Below, in pieces: positions 16,297 through 37,561 of a DNA stretch of 64,000 nucleotides; the first letter of the stretch is position 1; every line of letters starts with the position of its first letter. Under the pieces are notes generated by a model, which was not told the origin of the DNA, made no database searches, and worked only from the letters and a program-made list of their open reading frames with translations. This DNA is from Imbricaverruca yamaguchii (lineage: Eukaryota > Arthropoda > Thecostraca > Neoverrucidae). The stretch lies in contig JAOTOL010001239.1 in NCBI GenBank assembly GCA_034440575.1, forward strand, positions 62,001-126,000. Reading direction: 5' to 3'. The position numbers and the translations under genes are program-made.

Positions 16297-16357
16297 GGTG
16301 CTGTATAACAACTGCAGTTGATGCACCCTAAAACCCTAATAACCAACTAACTTGTTA
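16297..16357 (+). mobile_element. SINE-end unit (S-a) at the end of element A1, with TSD
   Basis: It is flanked by TTAATACTG at 16288-16296 and 16358-16366. It reads GGTGCTGTATAACAACTGCA through CCCTAATAACCAACTAAC. It inserted exactly at the TTAA end of A1. Confidence 0.8.
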
Positions 16358-17127
16358 TTAATACTGATATCAGAATTATATTTTGTGGTCACTTTTCGTT
16401 TATGCAGCTCATTCTGCCCAGTTGTCTCCCTCAGATCTCCTGACTAGGGCAAAAATTTCCTCTAAAACCAGCAATGCATCCAAGCCACTCAAATATACAC
16501 AGACAGACTTCCAGCCAAGTGCACTGAATGACCCTGAATGGCAGTCAGCTAATCATGCCTTGGAGACATGGTAGAGATGAAGGAAGTGAGATAAAACCAA
16601 GTATTCAGGGTTAATACTTGGAAATTACTATTTGAATGGTAGGTAGGTAAGCTCTGCCATGAATTAGGTTTCACATTTGTTGAATGGTGCAGGTTTTATG
16701 GATCCTGGGACCTCTATAAGAGGGATGGCCTGCACTTCTCTGAGAAGGGGGTTCATGTGTTAGACAAAGTGTACGAGCATGTCCTTCAGGGAAACTAGGA
16801 AATGGGGTGGGGTGGGATGAAATTGCATTGCCATCTTGGGGATACTCCAATAGTGTCAGCCAAGGCAATATAACCTCAAAGTCAGCAAATAGGTACAGCA
16901 GTAGTTCAAGGAGGCAGAGTGGTAGTTCACCCAGTGATAAAAGAACCCTTAGCATGAAAAAGTCAAAGGTGATTATGAAGCATATGTTAAGTGTATGATG
17001 CTTAACGCTCAGAGTATCCAATCCAAATTTGATGAGTTCAAGTGGTTTGTTGCTGAGGAGGAACCGGATTTTGTTTGCATTATGGAGGCATGAGTCAGTG
17101 AGGCGTATTTTGGAGATAACTTGCAGG

Positions 17128-17954
17128 CAGGGATGCGGAGCCAGGAAAATTTTGGACGGCTCCGACTCCAGCTCCGAGTAAAATTTACCGGCGGCTCCGG
17201 CTCCGGCTCCGGCTCCGGACAAAATGTATCGGCTCCGGCGGCTCCGGCTCCGTCTCCGGTTCCGGCTCCGTACATCCCAAACGTGATCGATCCACTAAGT
17301 AAGAGCTAGGGGGATGGAAAAAAAAGTTAGCCGCGACCACTCAGAGGCGCAATTTCAGACAATTATAAGCAACTTTCCCATATAAATCCTGTGTATATCT
17401 TTAAATAAACACCCGCCCCCGCCCAAGTCACTTTTCGGTGTTATGCCCTCGTAAACTGATGCTCGCTTCGTGCCGTATTTGGGCAATCAGAAGAGGGGAG
17501 ACTCGAATCAACAACACTCCCCATCCCATGAATGGTCCAAGGAACACCGTTGTTGTAAATTGTAACGTTTGACCTCTCTAATAAGGTACAACAACCCATT
17601 GATGGAAACAATGAACTTAACTACACTAAACATGGAACTAATGCATTGCCTACTGAGGCTAGAATATGGTTATTGGTTATTGTACCATTATTTGATGATA
17701 TTTCCATGTTACTCGTATTTAAACATTTTTGCTTTTAAAAATATGCTTTCATACCATACCATACCCTACTAGGTATGTGTTCATTTCACATTTGCTAATT
17801 TTGTTTAATTTACACCCCTTTCGGAGTCGGAGTCGCCCCGCTTTTGACGGCTCCGGCTCCGGCTCCGGCTCCGATTAAAATGTCGTGGCGTCTCCGGCTC
17901 CGGCTCCAGCTCCGAGCAAAATGATCCGGCTCCGGTTCCGGCTCCGTATCCCTG
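17128..17954. mobile_element. Non-autonomous hAT-like element with GGCTCC-array arms, 8-bp TSD
   Basis: It starts CAGGGATGCGGAGCC and ends GGCTCCGTATCCCTG, which are inverted repeats. It is flanked by CTTGCAGG (17120-17127) and CTTGTAGG (17955-17962). The homologous LINE at about 7570-7590 reads straight through this site, which confirms the insertion. Both arms are runs of GGCTCC, and the centre is AT-rich without a transposase. CAGGG ends and 8-bp duplications are hAT hallmarks. Confidence 0.85.
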
Positions 17955-18004
17955 CTTGTAGGACTATGAGATCCAAGGATACAATGTGTTTTCATGCAAT
18001 AGGG

Positions 18005-18069
18005 TCCTCCTTGGACGCTACATGACCAATGTAGTCGATGCGCCCCAAGCCCTAATAACTAACGAACTT
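18005..18069 (+). mobile_element. SINE-end unit (S-a) inside LINE L1b, with TSD
   Basis: It is flanked by GCAATAGGG at 17996-18004 and 18070-18078. It contains GACGCTACATGACC and GATGCGCCCCAAGCCCTAAT. Confidence 0.75.
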
Positions 18070-19152
18070 GCAATAGGGGTCCAGCAGTGAAAGAGATGGT
18101 GTAATGCTCTACGTGAATAGCTTATTCAGTTTTCAAAAAGTAGCAGGTGGGGTTAAAATGTGTCTGTTGAGTCCATTTGGCTTGATGTCGCTGTGGAAAA
18201 AGGCAACAGCAATACACTGAGGATAGACCAAGGTGATTTGTGAGGGAATCAGTAGAAATTTTCGGAGGAAGTGCCTTATTCTTGGCGACTTTAATCTGAA
18301 AGGATATGAAAATGTTTGTGTTGGCTCCCCATCATGCAAAATGTTTAGGAAATGCCTTGAAGAGGACCTGTTCTTACACCAATTTGTAACGGAACCTACC
18401 AGGCATGGCTCATTCTTGGACCTTGTATTCTCGGATTTAAATGACTTGGTTCAAGACTTGACTGTAGGAGAAACTCTTGGAAGAAGTGACCATAACATAG
18501 TTAGATTCAAGGCACATGTAGTGGAAATTGTTAAGGATAATTTGGTAAAGGTTCCAAATTTCAACAGAGCAGACTTTGACTGCATGAGAGCAGTTTTAAG
18601 CATCATTAGATGGGAAGCGGAATTCTCCAATTTAAATGCCTGTGAAATATGGGAAGAGTTCAAATCTTACTTGAATGACATTCAGATTGGACATGTCCCC
18701 CAAAATCAGACATGCAAAAGAAGGATAGGAAAGCCAGCATGGCTTACACCAGACTAGATAAAAGCAATTAAGGCTAAGAAAGCTCCTTTAGAATGCTTAA
18801 GGAAGCTTCAAATATCGTAAATCTAAAGGCGTATCAAAAAGCTAGGGACACCGTGAAGCAAAAAAACCACAGCAGCAAAGCGAGCAAAAGAACTGGATTT
18901 AGCTAGGAACTGTAATGGGGACAGCAAAAAGTTGTTTAGTTTCTACAAGCTGAGTAAAGTGTCTAGCACATTTGGTCCACTGGAAGTAAATGGGACTATA
19001 TTGGGTGAGGATACTGAGATGGTTGAGTAACTGAGCAAGCAGTTTAAACCAGTGTTTACATTGGAAGATATGACCAATCTGCCGACCGTACACCATAGTT
19101 CAGTGACATGTGATCGGATAAATGATGTTGATTTCATTGATAGTGATGTTGT

Positions 19153-21308
19153 AATCAGTGTTGGAAAAACTGGAGTTTGTTGGTGGCATGCATACCAATA
19201 CATTTTGTATTCCAGGATTGTGACTAGACTAAATGAAATATTTTGTACTCCAGAAGGGAAAACGAAGAACAACATTGTTTGGTCGAGTGCTACCACTCAA
19301 AGTCCATACCTGACAACAACTAGCAGTTTCCGCGACCCCAGCGCGCCGACCAGTCAACGTCACTACACATCCTTGAAAGGCAGTACAAAGTGTACAGAGC
19401 ATGCTCGTCGGTGTTGCGCTAAGATCCGTAAACGGCCTTGCTAAAACCGGCTACGCACAACTTGCGGCACTTCACATGTGAAAAGACGCTGTATTTGTGT
19501 CAATATAGTCAATAATTAATTCAATATTTATTCAATATTGATTCAATATGTATTCAATATTGCTTCAATATTTATCAATATTTAATCTGATATATGACAT
19601 ATTTAGATTAATGAATATCTATTTCATATTACTCTTTGGAAACTTGCGCTGGAGCCTGGAGGTGTTCTATAGCCTTGCGCTGGAGTACTCGCCAAGAAGC
19701 AACAGAAATCCCTAGTTGGCAAATCTGGCGGTACTTGGTGTCACCGGAGTATATATTTGAAGCCTGGTTTCGCCAGTAAGTGCTTTGAATGCGCAATTGA
19801 AGGTCGTTTTGTTAAAGGGACAACTTTTTTCAGACACAATGAGCCCGTTCAATGCAAGAAAATCACTTCAAATTTCCTAAAATCCGCCCCGGAGCAAGCA
19901 AGTTCTCCGAGGCGATTACACCATGAAACCAATGTCATTTGTGCACTTTTGCATGACTGTCGCATTTTTTTGTAAATGTGTGCGAAAATAAACTTGCGCC
20001 TTGAAATATAACCGCATTTTGGGTTCATCGGTGTCAGTGAAGGGTCCGTAATACATGTTCCGAAATTTACTCCGACCCATTCCCTGTTCCCCCGCTCCAT
20101 TATCAGTTGTACTTCTAGGGCTGTGGTAGCGATTCCGACCAGCTCAATCTAAGAGGAAAAATGAAACCGCCTGTGAGCGGTTTTACAGGGACAATTTGTA
20201 CTCCCGTCTAGCAGCTCTAGATACTCCTAACTCGATCCTTGCTTCAACTAAACATTCCAGACATGAACTAAACAAGTGCATAAAGGAACTTTTAATATTC
20301 ATAAGAATCGTTTTCAATAATTTTTTTTCAGCTTTTCCATGCAAAATAACTGGTTCTTGTTGGTGAGGATAAAACTATTTTAGACGGATTGTTTTAGTAT
20401 ATTTTTTATTCAACCATCATATATTCCAAAACAATAGTCCATCCATATCCAATAGTGTGCCAGGTGTGCGTTAAGCGCCGGTTCGTGGTGTCGGGTGTGA
20501 GTTTGTGAACTTCGTTGACATCGATTAAGTATACTTTTGTTGCCATTTTCTCTACTGTTGCTCATGAAGTTGGCTTATAACCTCATCCTTCGCTAATAAT
20601 TTAACCACAGCCAATTTTTTGGTCTGAGTCAGAGCTGTGTATTATGCGTCGGTGGCGAATCGTACGCAGAAACTCGGAATGGCTCAAAGGTTGACCGGGC
20701 CATGAAATGCATTTTGGGGTGTTTGAGATTTTGGACAACAACGGAAGTTAGCAATAATTCAAATTAATCGCTGGTGAACCCCGGCTCATTAATTGTGGGA
20801 CTAGTCCTTCAGAAAAGTGTTTGTTGGAAGATTATCCCGGTGTGTTGTGGTCCGCCCAAGATGTCTGAGTGCGATTCATCCTGAGCTCGCCCAGGAAAAT
20901 TGTTATTGGTGTATTCACATCACATCATGCCTATTTCTCATAAATATTTGTTTGTGAACTTTGGTAATACATCACCCACCTACACTCAGGCAATATCTAT
21001 ACACTTTGCAGATGTTTGTATGGTACATACAGCATGAAATGCTAACATTTATTTTTAATCCCATTAAAGCAATACTACCTGGTTATAGGCAACTCATTTT
21101 TTTAGTGCACCAAAGTTTTTTACATGGCTTAGTTTGCCAAGATGTTTATGCATACAAAAAATGCTAACATTGGTTTTCGGTTCCACTAAAACAAGGTTAA
21201 TTGTCAGCAAGTGCATAGCTATTTTTTGGAATCCAGCAAAAAAAAATCGTACTCCAGCTAAAGATTTTCTACTCTACTACCAAGAAAAAAAATATGGAAA
21301 TCCTACAC
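19153..21308. mobile_element. About 2.15-kb insertion in LINE L1b, probable non-autonomous hAT
   Basis: The LINE reading stops at GATGTTGT (about 19144-19151) and resumes after a second GATGTTGT at about 21308-21316, consistent with an 8-bp duplication. The ends resemble inverted repeats (CAGTGTTGGAAAAACTGGAG versus CAGTGTAGGATTTCC in reverse), with subterminal TCCAG repeats on both sides. No transposase was recognised. The exact borders may shift by a few bases. Confidence 0.65.
19495..19600. repeat. AT-rich short tandem repeat (TATTCAATAT type)
   Basis: The motif ATTCAATATNNATTCAATAT repeats at about 12-14-bp spacing inside the 2.15-kb insertion. Confidence 0.75.
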
Positions 21309-21603
21309 TGATGTTGTTTCCAATCATATCAGGAAAATGAAGCCAAACAAGGCAGCAGTACCTGATGAAAGGTATGCCATGGTATTATGGGAGGCTGAAA
21401 ACGAACTGGCATTTCGGCTTAGCATAATATTTTGTAGATCCGTTTTACAACATGAAATTCCAACAGATTGGAAAATATTTTGTAAATCCCTTTCACAACA
21501 TGAAATTCCAACAGATTGGAAAAGAGCAAATGTAGTTCCTATTTTCAAGAAAGGAGAAAGAGGGAAAGTTGAAAACTATAGGCCAGTAAGTCTCACATCC
21601 CTA
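21309..21603 (+). pseudogene. CR1-like LINE L1b continuation: reverse transcriptase start
   Basis: The reading MKPNKAAVPDERYAMVLWEA then VVPIFKKGERGKVENYRPVS is the RT finger region. It carries an internal 48-bp direct duplication (about 21437-21532). The match ends abruptly at about 21603, where sequence of a different part of a second copy begins. Confidence 0.8.
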
Positions 21604-24143
21604 GGAGCTTTCTACCGATCAGAAACCCTGCCACATTCTCAGCAACTGGAGCTCGACAAGGTGATTTGTGAGGAAATCAGTAGAAACTTTAAGAGGAAGT
21701 GCCTTACTCTTGGTGACTTTAATCTAAAAGGTTATGAAAATGCTGGTGTTGGCTCCCATCATGCAAAGTGTTTAGGAAATACCTTGAAGAGGACCTGTTC
21801 TTACACCAGTTTGTATCGGAACCTACCAGGCATGGGTCATTCTTGGACCTTGTATTCTCAGATTTAAGTGACTTGGTTCAAGACTTGACTGTAGGAGAAA
21901 CTGGGAAGAAGTGACCATAACATAGTTAGATTCAAGGCACAGGTAGGGGAAATTATTCAGGATTATTTGGTAAAGGTTCCAAATTTCAGCAGAGCAGACT
22001 TTGACTGCAGGAGAGCGGCTTTAAGTGCCATCAGATTGGAAGAAGAATTCTCCAGTTTAAATGCCTGTGAAATGTTGGAAAAGTTCAAATCTTACTTGAA
22101 GGAAATTCAGATTAGGGTAGGAAAGCCAGCATGGCTTACACCAGACTTGATAAAAGCAATTATGGCTAAGAAAACTGCATTTAGAGTCTTTTAAGAAGCT
22201 TCAAATGCCATTAATCCAAAGGCGTATCGAAAAGCTAGAGACACTGTGAAGCAAAAAACCAGAGCAGCAAAGCGAGCAAAAGAACAGGATTTAGCTTGAA
22301 ACTGTAATGGGGACAGTAAAAGGTTCTTTAGTTTCTACAAGCTGAGTAAAGTTTCTAGCACAATTGGTCAACTGGAAGTAAATGGGACTACATTGGGTGA
22401 GGATAGTGAGATGGTTGAGGAGCTGAGCAAGCAGTTTAAATCAGTGTTTACATTGGAAGATATGACCAATCTGCCGACCGTACACCATAGTTCAGTGACA
22501 TGTGGTCTGATAAATGATGTTGATATCATTGATAGTGATGTTGTTTACAATCATATCAGGAAAATAAAGTCAAACAAGTCAGCAGGACCTGATGAAATTT
22601 ATGCTAGGGTGTTGCGGGAAACTGAAAAGGTACTCGCATTTCCACTTAGTATCATTTTTTGTAGATCAGTTTCACGAAATGAAATTCCAACCGATTGGAA
22701 AAGGGCAAATGTAGTTCCTATTTTCAAGAAAGGAGAAAGAGGTAAAGTTGAAAACTATAGACCAGTAAGTCTCATATCCCTAGTCTGCAAGGTACTCGAA
22801 TCAATTATCAAGGATAGAATAGTTAGTTATCTGGAAGGTAGCAGATTGATTCAAGATACTCAACATGGGTTTAGAAAAGGACGATCGTGTCTCACAAATC
22901 TCTTGGACTTTTTGAACTTCGCCACAGAACCATTTGATCAGGGAAATCAGGTTGATGTAGCATACCTTGACTTTAGTAAGGCCTTTGACAAGGTACCCCA
23001 TAAACTGCTAATGATACAGCTTCAGTTCCATGGTATTACAGGTGGCATCTTAAAATGGATAGAGTTGTGGCTTTCAGATAGACAGCAAAGAGTGATGCTA
23101 AATGGTAGTCATGGCAAAATGTTCTTAGTGGAGTCCCCCAGGGGTCAGTACTGGGGCCACTACTGTTCATTACATTTGTAAAGAACATTGAAAGTGGCCT
23201 AAGCAGTAAAGTTTTTAAATTTGCGGATGATTTGAAGGTCTTTAGGGCAATAATAGGTCAAGATGAGCATATCTCCCTGGAAAAACACTTAGGCGAACTT
23301 GTGAAGTGGTCTGAAGAATGTCAAATGGAATTTAATTTTCATAAGTGCAAAATCATGCATGTAGGTAAGCACCATATGAAGGCTCCATACTTCATGGGTG
23401 GCCAAGTGCTATGAGTGACTCAACAGGAGAAGGATTTAGGTGTTATTCTAAACACAAAATTGGGGGCATCAGAACAGACCAAGGAAGCCAGGAAGAAAGC
23501 ACTGAGAATGCACGGGGCAATAAATAGGAATGTGTCATTCAGAAGTGAGGAAGTCATCAGGAAGCTTTACTGTGCATATGTCAGGCCACATTTAGAATAC
23601 TGCATCCAAGCTCGGTCTCCTAGCTATGAAAAAGCTCGTGGGCTTTTAGAGAGAGTACAAAGGAGAGCTACACAAATGGTTAATGGTATAAGCAGCCTGG
23701 CATATGAGGAAAGATTGAAGAAATTGAATATATTTTAACTTAGATATAGAAGTCTGAGAGGAGATCTCATCGATATCTTTAAATTTGTCCATGGTCTGGA
23801 GAGGGGATATCTTGGGGAAATGTTTGAATTTAACAGAAATGATGGTATTAGAGGTCATCAGTTCAAAATTAAAGTTAACCACAGCAGAACAAGGTTAAGA
23901 CAGTCTTTCTTCACCAACAGGGTAGTAGAACACTGGAACCAGCTGCCAGAAACCATTGTAAGTAGCAACACATTGAACATCTTTAAAAACAGCATAGACA
24001 GTCATTTATTGAATAGAATGCTTGCTTTTCAGTATTACAGGGAGGGCTGATCGACGGATTTCGTGGGCAATTGGTTGAGTGTACAGAGTGCAACCAAGAA
24101 GGGCACTTGTGGCTCATAGTTGCACTAATCTGTTATGTCTTTA
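21604..24143 (+). pseudogene. CR1-like LINE copy L1c: endonuclease part plus nearly full reverse transcriptase (broken)
   Basis: It begins inside the endonuclease (GAFYRSETLPHSQQLELDKV) and shows GDFNLKGYENAGVGSH and PNFSRADFDC. The RT at 22393-23181 has NKSAGPDEIYARVL, HGFRKGRSCLTNLLDF and YLDFSKAFDKVPHKLL. A frameshift falls in the GVPQG block, followed by KFADDLKV near 23215. The thumb region (HLEYCIQARSPSYEKARGLL; HWNQLPETIV) ends at about 24050. The tail is TTATGTCT-like. At least two frameshifts and one stop make it inactive. Confidence 0.88.
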
Positions 24144-24199
24144 TTGGGCACTGTATAACCATTGCAGTTGATGCGCCCTAAAACCCAAATAACTAACTT
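24144..24199 (+). mobile_element. SINE-end unit (S-a), 56 bp, in the LINE tail, with TSD
   Basis: It is flanked by perfect TTATGTCTTTA at 24133-24143 and 24200-24210. It reads TTGGGCACTGTATAACC through CCCAAATAACTAACT. Confidence 0.85.
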
Positions 24200-24424
24200 T
24201 TATGTCTTTATGAATGCACTGGGGATTCTGCCACAGACTACATAATGTGCCAGGTTTGATGACCTATCACCAATGAGCAACATCCTTGTGGTGTATACTG
24301 AGTGTGCAAGGAATGGACACACTGCTTTGTTAATTATGTGGCGTATTATTCCAGCTGAGGTATTCACAATGAGTTTTATGGATGTTACCTCCTTAAGTAA
24401 ATACAAATATTAGGTTGTTAGGTT

Positions 24425-24771
24425 TTTTATAATTTTTTTTGTTTTTTTTTTAATCCGAACTGTTGCTGGGGTGGCTTGAGGAACCAGGGTTCTATTGCTA
24501 AGCAGAGCTTGTTGCATGAACCCTGGCCCCACCACCCGATCCATGAACTCCAGTTCAACGGCAGAATTTAGACCGAAAGTTTAACGTGCCGCCAACGCAC
24601 CGACACGGCCGCCCGGTAGCTGGTCCCCGGCCTTATCGAGCCAGCTGACAACTGACACTCCCGGCCGGGGGCTAAATGCGAGCGCGCGAAGCGACTCGAA
24701 CCCTGTGTTGCCAGTACAGGGGAGACCAGTGCAGGCCAGTGCTCTAACCAACTGAGCTACCGGGGCGGCAA
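24425..24771 (-). mobile_element. tRNA-derived SINE (family S-c), probably full length
   Basis: In reverse complement it starts GCCGCCCCGGTAGCTCAG, with RNA polymerase III box A (TAGCTCAGTTGGTTAGAGC) and box B (GGGTTCGAGTC). A body of about 220 bp and an A-rich tail follow (T-run at 24425-24452 on this strand). The anticodon-arm region is not tRNA-like and the cloverleaf 3' end is missing, so it is a SINE rather than a tRNA gene. Confidence 0.8.
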
Positions 24772-24986
24772 AGGTTAAATCGATTGGGTTGTTTTTATTC
24801 AGAAAATGTTGAAATTATTTTGTTAATTTTGTTTTGTACAAAGATGAAAGGTGGGTATGGTTAACTTTTCCTGTAAAAACTGTTATTTTTAAAGCAACAT
24901 CAAACTAGACAGTTACCAATGTAGTATATTCATGGCACAGCTGGCAGTGTTGAATAAAATCACATGGTGTTTTCTTTTACAGAAAG

Positions 24987-34303
<9,317 letters not shown>

Positions 34304-35640
34304 CGGCTGCCGTCGGCCCCCGGCCGGTCGGCGATCTGGGCGGACCGGAGAGCTGCTGCGCTGGGGGTGGACCGGTCCGGTCGCCGACGGACCGCACGGT
34401 GTCCGGCGGGCCGGCGCCGGCTGGAGCTGTGTCCGTCGGCGCGGCGACAGAGGACGAGCGCCGCACGACCGGGTCTGAGGCGGGCGTCAGCGGCGGCCGT
34501 ACTGCCGACGCGGCGGCCAGCGCACCGCTCAGCCCCTCCCTCTCCAGCGCCAGCTCGGTGCGGCTCCGAGCGGCGCTAGCTCGGCATCCACGGAAGCGAC
34601 TCGCGGACCAGGCGATCGTAAAGCCGTCCGGCGTCGAGAGCACTGACCGGCTGATGCAGAGCCGTGGCGCGTTGGTAGCCGGTGCCGCTGTGGATTTCCG
34701 GACGGTGTCCAGGCGCCGCAGAGGGCGCCGTATGACCGCGGAAGTCTCTAACCTCCCTAACCTCCAATAGCCATCCAACCAAACGCCACAGACCGATATT
34801 TTGTCCGTGGTCGTTTCGTGACAAGACCGCCGTGGCCAGATAGGACTTGTAGCCATGCCAGGCCTATCTCACCCGGCACAGATGACTCGATTGCACACGA
34901 ACACCGGTGACTGTCGAACTGGTCAGCCCTGTCCGGAGTCGATGCACGGGGAAGTGGATGGGGCTTATCGACTCGTACTGTGGCCATTCACTCTCCTGAG
35001 TGTCATATCCGGCTGTTTGTGGTCTGGCGTCTCTTGGCGCTGCGCACGTGGCAATGGCATCCTCGGGCGTCCACCCAGATCTCGCTCGGAACGTTACACC
35101 CGAGACCGTGAACGTCTCAGACTGCCGGGGGGTCACTGGACCCGCGACATTAGACTGAGAAGGTCGGATGTCTGCATCTGCGGTCACTGCATCTGGCGAT
35201 GCAATGACCCCCGGTTTGTGTCGGCTCGGATGTCTCCACGAGATTCGCCACTGCTATCGACTGCACCCTCTGCGCTCTCGACTCAATTGTGACTGAGAGG
35301 CGACTAGCCTTGCAGTGTCTTGTATGTACGTGGCGCCGCCTCGCTCCCGAGTATGTCGAGGCAGAGCGAGATCACGATCAGAGTTCCGCGCGACACTCCA
35401 GAGCAAGTTGCGACCCCATTGAATGTGCGTCGCCTGACCAGCACTGGCGGCATGCGTGACGTCGCGTTGTCAGTGGTATCACTCCCGGCTCGGCAGGAGC
35501 TGCGCTATCGCTAGTCATCGAGTGTCGGGTGATACATCGTGACGTACAAATGGTCATTCCACCATGGCGATGTTTGCTGTGAATTTTGCGTCTTGCGCGC
35601 GATGATTATTTTTAAATTAATAAAGCACGTTTTTTCTGTC
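34304..35640 (+). other. ARL2: ARL2 3' UTR (GC-rich) with poly(A) signal
   Basis: The sequence after the stop is GC-rich until about 35540 and then turns AT-rich with AATAAA at 35619-35624. No repeat was recognised inside. Long ORFs on both strands here are composition artefacts. Confidence 0.65.
35619..35624 (+). promoter_or_regulatory. Polyadenylation signal AATAAA, likely for ARL2
   Basis: This is the first canonical AATAAA seen after the ARL2 stop codon and is followed by a T-rich stretch (CGTTTTTTCTGT). Confidence 0.6.
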
Positions 35641-37561
35641 AACTAGTTTATTACAGATTCGTGTGCACAAATCCGAACTATTTTATACCTGATGCGCAGT
35701 TTTTTTTCCCTGTGGGCAAGAATAAGTGGACGTCCTTCAAGATTTCAGGAGGGCCAAAAGCATAGATTGCCCTACCACAAACAGATTAAACCTATAATGA
35801 AGCACGGATTCGCAATTTTATAATCTTCCATTGATTGCATTGTAATTAAAGTTTTTTCCAAAGTATTTTTATCAGATGGGCGTGATCCCCCCCCTTCGGG
35901 GCCCTCAATCCATAAAAAGAATCTTCATGACAGTCCGCATGTCCTGTTCACGGTATACTTCAGTTCCGGCTTTCTCAGATTCAGGGCGCAGGCGGAGCTG
36001 AACCTGCATTTGCTCACCTGGCACCAATCATTACTGAACTTTGAAGTATTCTTTTTGAGCAGTCGATTCTTATCAGAAGCCTCGCGTTAGGGTGTATCCG
36101 AAAATGCCACGCTTCAGTTGAGAAGCCCACTCGCTTAGGTTTTGTCGCTGGGTCATTCCCTCCCTCCCACCCACCCAAGGGCTGGTCATCCCATCCCCAC
36201 TGGCGTGCCAGGTTTGACCAAGTGACCACGCACTCTGTGATCTCAAAATCACGAATATGGTATTTTCTGCGCGAGGCGGCCGGACCTCTCCTTCGGCGTA
36301 CAGTTCTCCTCCATGGGGAGCTAAAATTGCAGTACAATTCGGCCTGCGCTGTGTTCCGTCGCCACCAACGGTTTTGCAGTCTGTTAGTCTCATCGGTCCA
36401 CCGCGGCGGACAATACATCGACCAGACCCTGCGGCCTCCACAGGACTGAGCAAGCCTACAGTCGAGCATCACGCACGGGAGACAGGTGTACGCATTGTCC
36501 AACGCCATAGTGGCAAACCATGGTTGTACCGTACTCCTCTCCACACCAGTGTGTGCAGAGCAGTCGGCACGCTACGCCAGTGCTGCGGCTACTGGTCTCC
36601 AGTCTCCGCGCTGGAACATGCCCAGCCGAACAGTGTCGCAGCCTTGGCAGCACATCCTGGCCGACCGCATGGCGCACTGCGCGAGCATTCCAGCCAATAC
36701 GAATACGCCGCGAATATCATGGACATTCCACTGCTGTCATTTTCGGAGGCGTACAAACATGTTACAGAACAGGCCCGCGATATTACATAGCATCGATGTC
36801 TCAAGGCATCGGTTCCGTGGAGCAGTTTTGTGATACACGCCCGTGATGCAGAGTAAGACGCAGTAAGTCGTTGTGTATGACGAGGGTCCTTGGTCCTTCC
36901 ATCATCAACTTAGACCCCTGAATCAGGCTGAAGGTTGTCCACTGGGGGTATGGGTGTGCATACGGTACGCGTGGTTTTCGCAAAGCTTCAGCCGTCAAAA
37001 ATGTCATGCGACTCAATTAAATGACTTAAAGCGGCACCCAAGATGTGACGCGATAGCATACTTGTGAATTGCGAAGATCAATTCGAATATAGAATGGGCT
37101 ACCTAGTGTCCGCACCTACCTTACAGTCGTTGCTCATGCCACGCTAACCGTACGAGAAACTATGCATCGATTATGCCGACAGCATGGAGACTGCGTCTAC
37201 ATGGCTAAAACGTCTACAGGATTGATGTCTTCGAGGAATCGCAACGTTTTCCAGATGCAACTCGCAAGCCATATTTAATTGGTATGCACAATATATATTG
37301 GATGCCGGAAAATAAAGCGGCTAAACAAAGGCGAAAACGTAACGTAGCAGTCGGTAGTGCTCATATTTCACATATTGAAATTATGCAGGTACTGGAAGCG
37401 CAACCGTGTGTAAAGGAGACTGCAGCCAAACATTCTAACACCCGGTGAACTAACAACAAAAACATTAGTCACGTCGTCAGTCACGGCGAGTGCCGTTGAC
37501 CGGCATCGGGACGACCCCGAACGTGATCTAGAGCCTTGCCAGCACAGTTCCCGCTGCTCGG
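35641..37561. other. Intergenic region between ARL2 and lipoxygenase
   Basis: Apart from the duplicate at 36659-36792 no gene was recognised. Open frames at 36257-36790 (+) and 36014-36544 (-) match no family I know. The lipoxygenase 3' UTR should occupy the right end. Confidence 0.4.
36659..36792. repeat. Dispersed ~130-bp duplicate, copy 2
   Basis: It differs from copy 1 at only a few positions. It lies between ARL2 and the lipoxygenase gene, at the end of an open reading frame of no recognised family (36257-36790 +). Confidence 0.9.

Larger units (their letters stand above)
16660..19152 (+). pseudogene. CR1-like LINE copy L1b: ORF1 esterase tail, endonuclease, linker (broken)
   Basis: Around 16690-16800 the reading gives YKRDGLHFSEKGVHVLDKVY, the SGNH esterase D-x-x-H block. 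The endonuclease starts near 17005 (LNAQSIQSKFDEFK, EEEPDFVCIME) and resumes at 18233 with GDFNLKGYENVCVGSPS and GRSDHNIVRFKAH. The linker to RT reaches MTNLPTVHHSSVTC at about 19070. Stops, frameshifts and three insertions (17128-17954, about 18005-18069 and about 19153-21308) break it. The reading continues after the last insertion at 21309. Confidence 0.85.

Noticed and set aside
24700..24771. Possible tRNA gene on the minus strand (good A and B boxes)
   Set aside because: The anticodon arm and 3' acceptor strand do not fold, and the match continues into a SINE body with an A-rich tail.
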